Of a DNA stretch of 64,000 nt, positions 55,368-62,011 are shown in pieces; positions within the stretch are counted from its first letter, which is position 1; each line of letters starts with the position of its first letter. A model generated the notes under the pieces. That model was not told the DNA's origin. It worked only from the letters and a program-made list of their open reading frames with translations, and did not search any database. The translations under genes were made by a program, and so were the position numbers. The DNA comes from CBDDEC01 sp965226785. Lineage in GTDB: Bacteria > Chloroflexota > Dehalococcoidia > UBA2979. The stretch is from assembly GCA_965226785.1 (NCBI GenBank), contig CBDDEC010000004.1, positions 682,001 to 746,000 on the forward strand, written 5' to 3'.

Positions 55368-55577
55368 ATGTGCCGTATGCAATACCGTCGCAATCGAACG
55401 ACGAGCAGCAGAATTGGTGTGAAGGTGTGGCACTACCGAGACGACTGCCCGCACTGGCCCATGAAGAACTACGAGTGGAGAGAAGAGCGACCACCGAACG
55501 AGACCATCTGCTCCAAGTGCAAGGCTGCACAGGTCCGAGATAGACCCGTCGCGCACGTACGTGCGAGCGACAAATAG
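55368..55577 (+). CDS. Small Cys/Trp-rich hypothetical protein (cargo), second copy
   Basis: Identical 69-aa product to 5738-5947, including DDCPHWPMKNYEWREE and TICSKCKAAQ. Strict identity, against changes elsewhere in the unit, may reflect constraint or just the small size. Confidence 0.55.
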   Translation: MCRMQYRRNRTTSSRIGVKVWHYRDDCPHWPMKNYEWREERPPNETICSKCKAAQVRDRPVAHVRASDK

Positions 55578-55660
55578 CGGTTCCGTCAGATCTCAGACCA
55601 CGACTCTCCTGCTAGCGTCGCGCTCACTGACGATCCAGGAGAGGACCGACCGTGATCGAC

Positions 55661-56607
55661 TGCGTCAGATCTGAGGGCTCGAACTGTGAGGTTTAGCCTC
55701 GTCTGAGCATGGACGAGGAGACATCGGTGAACTGTCCGCACTGTGCATCCGCCGCCACGACCAGACGCCAGGCGCGCACGACGCTCGGCTACCGGCGATT
55801 CAACTGCCGCTCGTGCAAGCGTCGCTTCAACGAGCGAACCGGCACGCCGTTCAACCATCTTCAGGTCCCGACCGACGTGGTGCTCCTCGCGGTGCTGTGG
55901 CGTCTGCGCTACAAGCTGAGTTTCCGCGACGTGGCAGAGATGCTCCTCCAGCGCGGTGTTGAGGTCACGCACGAGACCATCCGGGAGTGGGAGTTTCGAT
56001 TCGCCCCACTGCTCGCCGGCCAGCTCCGCGCCAAGCGACGAGCCCGAGCCGGCGAGTCCTGGTACCTCGACGAGACGTACGTGAAGGTCGCTGGGCGCTG
56101 GTGCTACCTCTACCGAGCGATCGACGGCGACGGAGAACTGATCGATTCGATGCTGAGCGAGCGTCGAGACAAGCATGCCGCGCGGAGGTTCTTGCGGAGA
56201 CTGGTCGAGATCACCGAACGCAAGCCCGCACGGATCACGACCGACCTGCACCCCGCTTACCGACGGGCGATCCGCTGGATCATCGGCCGCAAGGCTTGGC
56301 ATCGCACGACGCAGTACCTCAACAACTACACCGAGCAGAGTCACCGAGCGGTGAAGCAGCGCTACTACCCGATGCAGGGCTTCGGGAGCTTCGAGTCCGC
56401 GTCGCGCTTCTGTAGCGCGTTCGATGAGCTGCGACAGTACTTCCGCGTCCGCCGCCGCGGTGGCGCCCATGTCGCGTTGACAGAGCAGCGACGGCTCTTC
56501 CTCACACGCGGGCACTCGCTGATCAGCGAACTGGCTGCAGCATAGACCACCAGCGACGTCGCCTTGTGGCGCCTAAGGGTCGACGCGCCCTGAGATCTGA
56601 CACTGCC
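55661..56607 (+). mobile_element. IS6-like element, copy 3
   Basis: Complete with the same termini. It is embedded in the duplicated unit, so it differs from copy 1 only at scattered positions (CGGCGATTC for CGGCGGTTC near 55796, CTGCTCGCC for CTG-CTTGCC). Confidence 0.9.
55709..56545 (+). CDS. IS6-family transposase, copy 3
   Basis: 278 aa, protein identical to copy 1 as far as can be compared (LLQRGVEVTHE, QRRLFLTRGHSLISE). Intact zinc ribbon and DDE residues. Confidence 0.93.
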   Translation: MDEETSVNCPHCASAATTRRQARTTLGYRRFNCRSCKRRFNERTGTPFNHLQVPTDVVLLAVLWRLRYKLSFRDVAEMLLQRGVEVTHETIREWEFRFAPLLAGQLRAKRRARAGESWYLDETYVKVAGRWCYLYRAIDGDGELIDSMLSERRDKHAARRFLRRLVEITERKPARITTDLHPAYRRAIRWIIGRKAWHRTTQYLNNYTEQSHRAVKQRYYPMQGFGSFESASRFCSAFDELRQYFRVRRRGGAHVALTEQRRLFLTRGHSLISELAAA

Positions 56608-56619
56608 GGTTGTGCCTTC

Positions 56620-57438
56620 CTAGGAGGCGCGAGCAATCACGAACAGGAGGAGGTACTTGCAGGGATCCTCGAGGTCCCCATCAACCAGATTGGTGGCGCG
56701 CGAGAGCACCGGCTCCCGATCCAAAAGCCAATGCTTGTTCGCCCCGGATTCGCGGACGCTGGTCTGGAGAATGACAGTCGGTACGGCCGGGATCTCCGCC
56801 GGGCCATCGGCAGTGACCAACTCCGCCCCCGAATCCTTGTCCGTGAGGTAGATGCCTTCCACCACGAGCCGTAGGCGGATCACCTGCTCGCCTGTGCGCC
56901 GATCCACTCCGTCTACCATCAGTTCGTCGCCGACGTTGATGTCCTGTAGCACGTGGAACAAGCCGGGCTGATTCTGCCAGCGGCTGTGGCCGAAAATCCA
57001 CGCCTTGTTCTCGAGACCTCGGAACGCCTCCTCTGGCGTCGCTATCCCCTCCGTGGGGACCGTCAGCGTCTCCTGACCCTGCGGTGGCGCGGGACAGCCT
57101 GGCGGGGGCGTCGACGTGTCTGGAACGGCCTGGCTGCCAGAGACCTCGGCGTCGATGTCGAGCACCGGGATCGTCAAGCGGCTGACCCGCACGTCCCATG
57201 AGACCGGCTGAGGATCGGCCGGCGGCGAAGCTGTGGGCGTGGGGCTCGGCGTGGCTGTCGAGGTCGCGGGCGTCGCGCTCGGCATCGCTGTAGCCGCAGC
57301 CGGCGTTGGGCTCGGCGTTGCCACGGCCGGGACGTCGGATGCGGCGCAGCCGACGGTCAGCGCTACGGCGACGAGCCCGCCGACGACCGCGACCACGAGG
57401 GGCAGCCGTGCATTCCACGAACCTTGATCGCCGACCAT
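56620..57438 (-). CDS. Sortase-like lipoprotein with Ser in place of the catalytic Cys
   Basis: 272 aa from ATG 57438. N-terminal signal or lipoprotein segment (LPLVVAVVGGLVAVALTVGC), a Thr/Pro/Ala-rich linker (ATPSPTPAAATAMPSATPAT), then a sortase-type domain: VSRLTIPVLDIDAEV, ENKAWIFGHSRWQNQPGLFH with the catalytic His, VGDELMVDGVDRRTGEQVIR, and AVPTVILQTSVRESGANKHW then LLDREPVL. The canonical TLxTC cysteine is Ser (AGC), while a downstream Arg is kept. The family normally cleaves and anchors cell-wall proteins outside the membrane. This protein may be inactive as a transpeptidase. It ends 13 bp from the IS6 unit. Confidence 0.7.
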   Translation of the reverse strand: MVGDQGSWNARLPLVVAVVGGLVAVALTVGCAASDVPAVATPSPTPAAATAMPSATPATSTATPSPTPTASPPADPQPVSWDVRVSRLTIPVLDIDAEVSGSQAVPDTSTPPPGCPAPPQGQETLTVPTEGIATPEEAFRGLENKAWIFGHSRWQNQPGLFHVLQDINVGDELMVDGVDRRTGEQVIRLRLVVEGIYLTDKDSGAELVTADGPAEIPAVPTVILQTSVRESGANKHWLLDREPVLSRATNLVDGDLEDPCKYLLLFVIARAS

Positions 57439-57508
57439 GTTCCTACTCCGCGATCAGACGATACGGCTCTGGGCGGGCGGTTGGCCCGTCCCACGCACAG
57501 CGACGGGA

Positions 57509-57785
57509 TCAGGCAGCCTCGCCGAAGATCGTCGAGTCAGGATGGAAGGCCGCCCAGCCGTACCACTCCGTGAAGAACGAGGTCACGAAGGCGAGTTGCA
57601 CGCCGGCGAGATCGCCCTCGACGGCCAGCCCGGACGAGGTCCAGCGGGAGCCTGTCTGCACGTCGTAGATCGCGTCCCCACGCCGCTCGAAGTCAAGCAC
57701 GCGCCCGTCAGTCAACAGGCGGTGGTATGCCAGCGAAGGACTGCCCTGCGAATCTTCGAGGACCACCACGGGGACGCCGCCGACC
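57509..57785 (-). pseudogene. DUF3179 protein, C-terminal fragment
   Basis: The minus strand enters from IS copy 7 and reads VVVLEDSQGSPSLAYHRLLT, DGRVLDFERRGDAIYDVQTG, SRWTSSGLAVEGDLAGVQLA and FTEWYGWAAFHPDSTIFGEA, to TGA at 57509. TGSRW-x-x-x-G-x-A-x-x-G-x-L-x-G and WAAFHPD are DUF3179 signatures (secreted protein of unknown function). The N-terminal about 250 residues are cut off by the IS. Confidence 0.8.
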
Positions 57786-58905
57786 CGTGGGACGGCAAAA
57801 CCTGATAGGTGCAGCTCTGTCCTGAGATAGCAGAGTATCGGCGAGCCACGAGAGGCTCGTCTGTGCTCTACCTCCGTCTGCTTGTCGCAGCACTCTTCGC
57901 TTCGGTCCGCGCCCGCCGCGATCTCGTCCTCGAGAACTTGGCGCTGCGGCATCAGCTCGCCGTCTACACAAGGGGCCGTCGTCGACCGCGGCTCCGTCGC
58001 CACGACCGCCGACTCTGGTCACTGCTGGCACGTGGTTGGTCCGGCTGGCGAGGCACGCTCGTGATGGTCGAGCCGGACACGGTGGTGCGCTGGTATCGTT
58101 CTGCTCGGCGCGCCTACTGGCGCTGGAAGAGTCGTCGCCGCTCCGGACGACCCCGGATTCCCGCAGAGCTGCGACAGCTGATCGTCCGCATCGCCACTGA
58201 GCATCCGCGGTGGGGCGCCGTCCGCATCGTCGGCGAGCTGCGTGCCCTTGGCTTCGAGGTCAGCGCCCGCACCGTGAGTCGCTACCGCCGGCAAGCGCTG
58301 CGGCGCCCCCCGAGCCAGTCGTGGCGCACGTTTCTCCGCAACCACGCGTCCAGCATCTGGGCCGCCGATCTGTTCACGGTCCAGACGCTCGCCTTCCGCA
58401 CGCTCTACGTGCTCATCGTGATCGACCACGACCGGCGCCGCATCCGGCACTGGAACGTCACGGAGCACCCGAACGCGCCCTGGATCTGGCAGCAGATGAT
58501 CGAGGCGACCGCCTGGGGTCAGCAGCCAGGGTTCCTCATCCGAGACCGCGACCGTAGCTATGGCGGGGACTTCATCGCACGCGCTCGACGGATCGGGATC
58601 GAGACGATTCTGACTCCGGTGCGCGCGCCGAACGCCAACGCCATCGCCGAGCGGGTGATCGGGACGCTCCGGCGCCAGTGCCTCGATCACGTCATCGCCG
58701 TCAACGAACGGCATCTGAGGCGGGTGCTTGGTGAGTACGTCCAGCACTACAACGCGATGCGGCCGCATCGGTCATTGGCGCTCGCCTCTCCGGAGGGACG
58801 CTCGCCGGTGCCGCGGACGCCGAGTCAGCGAGTCGTCAGCAAGCCGGTGCTAGGAGGCTTGCATCATGAGTATCGGTGGGCCGCATGAGGTTTTGCCGTC
58901 CCACG
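57786..58905 (+). mobile_element. 1,120-bp IS, copy 7
   Basis: Complete; left CCCGTGGGACGGCAAAACCT, right CCGTCCCACGGC. The outside bases at the right are GCTGTCC, so the right end is CCCACG here as in copy 3. Confidence 0.95.
57809..58888 (+). CDS. Transposase of IS copy 7
   Basis: 359 aa, intact. Distinguishing residues: VVRWYRSARRAYW (others VVRWHRSAWRAYW), GTLRRQCLDHV (others GTLRREC), SLALASPEGRSPVPRTPSQ. The Glu to Gln change is after the catalytic Glu of AERVIG, so it does not remove the triad. Confidence 0.9.
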   Translation: MQLCPEIAEYRRATRGSSVLYLRLLVAALFASVRARRDLVLENLALRHQLAVYTRGRRRPRLRRHDRRLWSLLARGWSGWRGTLVMVEPDTVVRWYRSARRAYWRWKSRRRSGRPRIPAELRQLIVRIATEHPRWGAVRIVGELRALGFEVSARTVSRYRRQALRRPPSQSWRTFLRNHASSIWAADLFTVQTLAFRTLYVLIVIDHDRRRIRHWNVTEHPNAPWIWQQMIEATAWGQQPGFLIRDRDRSYGGDFIARARRIGIETILTPVRAPNANAIAERVIGTLRRQCLDHVIAVNERHLRRVLGEYVQHYNAMRPHRSLALASPEGRSPVPRTPSQRVVSKPVLGGLHHEYRWAA

Positions 58906-58945
58906 GCTGTCCCCCGAGGACGACCCTGTATGGACACCCGAGACC

Positions 58946-59242
58946 GTGTCGCGCCTGCCCCCGCTTGAGAGCCTGCGCTTCTGCGAAGCCGCGGCCCGCC
59001 ATGAGAGCTTCGCGCGCGCCGCGTCCGGACTGGGCGTCACGGCGGCGGCCGTCGCCTACCACGTACGAGCCCTCGAGGAGCATCTCGACGCCCCGCTCTT
59101 CGAACGCCGCCAGCGGGGCGTGCACCTCAACCCCCTGCGGGCACGCGCTCACTTCCGCGCCGCCAGGTGGGCCGGCATCCCGCGGCTCCGGGCGCGGCGC
59201 TCCGGAGGCGGCTGGGGGGCGGGTCCCCGGTCGCCATTCTAA
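58946..59242 (+). pseudogene. LysR-type regulator, N-terminal HTH fragment
   Basis: From GTG 58946: LPPLESLRFCEAAARHESFA, RAASGLGVTAAAVAYHVRAL, EEHLDAPLFERRQRGVHLNP. This is the winged-HTH of the GcvA-like LysR subgroup (L-x-L-x-FEA-AARH-SF-x-x-AA-x-x-L-V-x-x-AVS-x-x-I). The substrate-binding domain is missing: after about residue 65 the reading becomes Arg/Gly-rich and stops. Confidence 0.75.
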
Positions 59243-59377
59243 TCTGATCGGCAGCCGCGCCCGCAACGGGTTCCGACGAGCCCGTGTCGCGACGTTTGTG
59301 GAGACGGGCGCTGGAGCCGCTGCGGTTGGATCCGTTGTCGCCGGGTGATACGCCTCGCGCACGAACGGAGCCATGCC

Positions 59378-59596
59378 ATGACCTTCCCCGAGCTCGGCCT
59401 CGACGGCCGCGTCGCGCTTGTCACGGGCGGCGGCCGCGGCATCTCCGACGCCGCCGCGCGCGGAGACCCCCTCAGCGTCGAGGACCTCGACCTCACGCTG
59501 AGCCTCAACCTCACCGCCACGCTGCTGTGCTGGCGGGCGGTCGGGCCGCACATGCTGGAGCGCCGCAGCGGCGCGGTCGTCAGCGAATGTGGCTGA
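59378..59596 (+). pseudogene. SDR-family dehydrogenase with a large internal deletion
   Basis: MTFPELGLDGRVALVTGGGR then GISDAAARGDPLSVEDLDLT and LSLNLTATLLCWRAVGPHML then ERRSGAVVSECG. The Rossmann start (VTGGGRGI) is joined directly to the segment that should lie about 70 residues later (N-L-x-x-x-x-x-x-x-A-x-x-P-H-M). The catalytic Tyr/Lys region is missing. In-frame deletion followed by loss of the 3' part. Confidence 0.7.
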
Positions 59597-59878
59597 GCCA
59601 CAGCGTGCGCTTGGTCTGGGTTGTGCGTCAGCAGGCGCGCACGGTGGATGTGCATCGGCCCGATCAAGCTGTCTCAACCCGCACAGAAGATCACGTCCTC
59701 GACGGGCTGGAGGTGCTGCCCGGCTTCTCCTGTGTGGTGAGCACCGTCTTTCGGGCGTATTCTGCACGGATTCCCCGAGGACCGCCTCGGTGGCCCTCTG
59801 CCGCATTGACGAGGCCCGGGGATAGCGAGGCGCGATTCTTAAGGCCTCCGTCTCGGGCGACGGCGAAGGGGAGCCCGG
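59597..59878. other. Intergenic stretch before the DUF4268 locus
   Basis: No gene recognised. GGGGATAGCGAGGCGCGATT then CTTAAGGCCTCCGTCTCGGG near 59820 could hold the promoter of the following pair. No clear repeat. Confidence 0.3.
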
Positions 59879-60259
59879 ATGCCGCGGCGTGATGACCTCG
59901 AAGTCCCCGAAGAGCCCGTCCCGGACATCATGGAGCTGATCGCGCGCGCGCCGTGGCGAGAGGCGGTCACCTACCGCGATACGTGGCCCCATGAGTACGT
60001 CGTCGTCAAGGAGGACGGGCAGCAGGCGCTGTTGGCCGCGTTCTGCGCCCGCATCGCGCGCGGCGAGGGCGTCGAGGGCCGCTTCTTCGGCCAGACGCGC
60101 GAGTACCTCTTCCTGGGCGCGCACAAGTACTGGACGATGACCGACTGCGCGGATATCGACCTTGAGTCCGACGACTACGTGCTCAACCGTGCGCTGCTCT
60201 ACCGCGACCGCCGCGACTTCGTCGCGCGCGGGGGCGACAGCGGCCGGCGAGAGGGGTAG
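59879..60259 (+). CDS. Hypothetical protein coupled to a DUF4268 nuclease-like gene
   Basis: 126 aa from ATG 59879. Reads DIMELIARAPWREAVTYRDT, WPHEYVVVKEDGQQALLAAF, GVEGRFFGQTREYLFLGAHK and YWTMTDCADIDLESDDYVLN then RALLYRDRRDF. The composition and the TW-x-HEY-x-V-x start are those of a conserved small family often found next to restriction-like or defence genes; I know no assigned function. It ends 6 bp before the next start, so co-expression is very likely. Confidence 0.7.
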   Translation: MPRRDDLEVPEEPVPDIMELIARAPWREAVTYRDTWPHEYVVVKEDGQQALLAAFCARIARGEGVEGRFFGQTREYLFLGAHKYWTMTDCADIDLESDDYVLNRALLYRDRRDFVARGGDSGRREG

Positions 60260-60265
60260 ACCGCC

Positions 60266-61300
60266 ATGACAGCGTCCGGGGAAGGCGTCCAGCGCGTCGC
60301 CGTCCGCTCAAAGTGGCCGAACGAGGCGCATGACTTCACGCCGTGGCTGGCCGAGCACCTCGACATCCTCGGCGCGGAGTTGGGGCTGACGCTGGAGGAG
60401 GTCGGGCAGGAGGTCGCGGTCGGCCCGTACTTCCTCGACATCCTGGCGAAGGCGCCCGGCGAGGACGGCGGCGACGTGCTGGTGGCGATCGAGAACCAGC
60501 TGGAGTGGAGCGACCTCCCGCATCTCGGCCAGTTGCTCACCTACGCGACGGGGCTCGATGCGCGCGTCGCGGTATGGGTCGCGCCCGAGTTCCGGCGTCA
60601 ACTCGCCGAGGCACTGCACCGGCTCAACGAGTGGACTCGTGACGGGATCGGCTTCTACGGCGTCCGGGTCGAGGTCGTCAGAAGAGACGGCTCGACGGAA
60701 CTCGAGGTGCGGTTTCACAAAGTGGTGTGGCCCGGCGGCTGGGACGAGGACTCCACGGCTCCCGACGGCGCCCAGTCGGAGGAGGGCCGACTCTACGACG
60801 ACTTCTTCAAGCCGCTGATCGGCGAACTCGTGCGGACGGGATTCGCCGCTGGGGCCCGCCAACACTTCGACCGTACCGGTCGATTCTTCACCCCCGAGAC
60901 CACGGGAAGTATCGGCTACGCCGGCTACGCCGCGTCGCTCCAGGGGCAGAACGACGCCTGGGTCACGTTCCACATCCGCACGGACCAAGTCGAACAGGCC
61001 AATCGTATCTTCGACGAACTCCACGCCGCCCGCGAGGAGATCGAGGGGGAGTTCGCCGGCCTGCTCGGCGACCGCCAGCAGGTCGGTGCGGTTGCCATCG
61101 CTCCCGAGTGGAACTGGGATAGGTTCAGCCCACACGAGTTCGCCAGCATCAGCATCAGGCGCGACGGGGCGATCCACGACCAGCCCGAACAACTGGAGGA
61201 GATCCGCGCCTGGATGCTCGGCCACCTCCCCAGGCTCAAGGCAGTCTTCGCCCCCCGCATCAAGGCGATCCTCGGGCGGTTGACCGCGGGCGGTGACTGA
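60266..61300 (+). CDS. DUF4268 protein with PD-(D/E)XK-like N-terminal domain
   Basis: 344 aa from ATG 60266. N-terminal domain: EAHDFTPWLAEHLDILGAEL, VGPYFLDILAKAPGEDGGDV, LVAIENQLEWSDLPHLGQLL then TYATGLDARVAVWVAPEFRR. The Asp in FLDI and the E-N-Q triplet correspond to the D...E-x-K/Q positions of this nuclease-like fold. The C-terminal DUF4268 region includes YDDFFKPLIGELVRTGFAAG, DAWVTFHIRTDQVEQANRIF and WNWDRFSPHEFASISIRRDG. Such proteins are repeatedly found in phage-defence neighbourhoods. Intact. Confidence 0.8.
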   Translation: MTASGEGVQRVAVRSKWPNEAHDFTPWLAEHLDILGAELGLTLEEVGQEVAVGPYFLDILAKAPGEDGGDVLVAIENQLEWSDLPHLGQLLTYATGLDARVAVWVAPEFRRQLAEALHRLNEWTRDGIGFYGVRVEVVRRDGSTELEVRFHKVVWPGGWDEDSTAPDGAQSEEGRLYDDFFKPLIGELVRTGFAAGARQHFDRTGRFFTPETTGSIGYAGYAASLQGQNDAWVTFHIRTDQVEQANRIFDELHAAREEIEGEFAGLLGDRQQVGAVAIAPEWNWDRFSPHEFASISIRRDGAIHDQPEQLEEIRAWMLGHLPRLKAVFAPRIKAILGRLTAGGD

Positions 61301-61497
61301 GCGGCGACCGTCCAACCGCGCGGTGGGAGGCGAGGACTGGGGTTGGAGCAGAGATGGCGGAGATAGCGAAGCGGAGTCCGGGGCGAGGAGGCCTGGAGTA
61401 AGCGCCCAACCCACCGGGGCAGCTCAAGCGGACAGCCGAACAGGGAACAGCGTCAGCGACGGCTCGTCAGCGTCGTCGCGATGGTCGCTAGGGATGG
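61301..61497. other. Spacer after the DUF4268 gene
   Basis: About 200 bp, no gene or hairpin terminator recognised. Confidence 0.3.
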
Positions 61498-61614
61498 CGT
61501 GGGGCGGCAATATTCATCCGCGCGATCCTGACTGAGCCCCCCCAGGAGGAGGATCGGCTAAGTCTCTCCTGGAAGCTCCCTGGATCGCTCACGATCTAGT
61601 TTTGCCTCCCCACG
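61498..61614. mobile_element. 117-bp MITE-like element
   Basis: Left CGTGGGGCGGCAATATTCAT; inverse right CGTGGGGAGGCAAAACTAGA; both continue with GCGATCC about 28 bp in. The interior has AGGAGGAGGATCGGC and AGTCTCTCCTGGAAGC, which can pair. The right end is the same as the isolated 19-bp end next to the CRISPR array. Confidence 0.7.
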
Positions 61615-62011
61615 GGTCACGTTCGCCCGACCGGTGCGTGCCAGATGGACTCGGAGGCGCGGCCGACAAATCAGAGCGAGAGCAGCCGAAGCGCCAGTCA
61701 GAATCTGGGGTCAGACCGAGCCCGGGAGCCCACCCGGCACCGTAAACGCTCGCCGCCTAGTGGTGGCTGGGCGTCGTACCGATCATCCCTGTCAGAACTC
61801 GGACAAGGACGCGAAATCCGGCGCCATCTGGGGCACGGACACAGCCTCAGTCGAGTCGGACGGCCGGCCGTCCGACGACTAGATCGCGGGCCTGAGAAGC
61901 CCCGGGGTCTGAAATCTAGCAGAACCGGGTACCGGACCCCCGCGAATGCGCCGCCGGCTCACGGGACCGGGGATTCGTGCCCGACAACCCCGAGGCCGAA
62001 AGAGACTTGGT
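61615..62011. other. Long non-coding stretch upstream of the helicase 3' end
   Basis: About 400 bp. No credible ORF. Contains GACGGCCGGCCGTCCGACGA (palindrome GACGGCCGGCCGTC) at 61859, which could act as a hairpin terminator for a plus-strand transcript but lacks a T-run. Confidence 0.4.

Larger units (their letters stand above)
54850..56612 (+). repeat. Duplicated cargo + IS6 unit, copy B
   Basis: Same as 5222-6984. Differences include GCGGTCTCTC versus GCGGCCTCTC, GATCTCACAC versus GATCCCACAC, and one extra C (ATCTCCGGCTG versus ATCTCGGCTG) restoring a continuous cargo ORF. Flanks differ: to the left GGTCCAATCC, to the right GGTTGTGCC. Confidence 0.9.
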
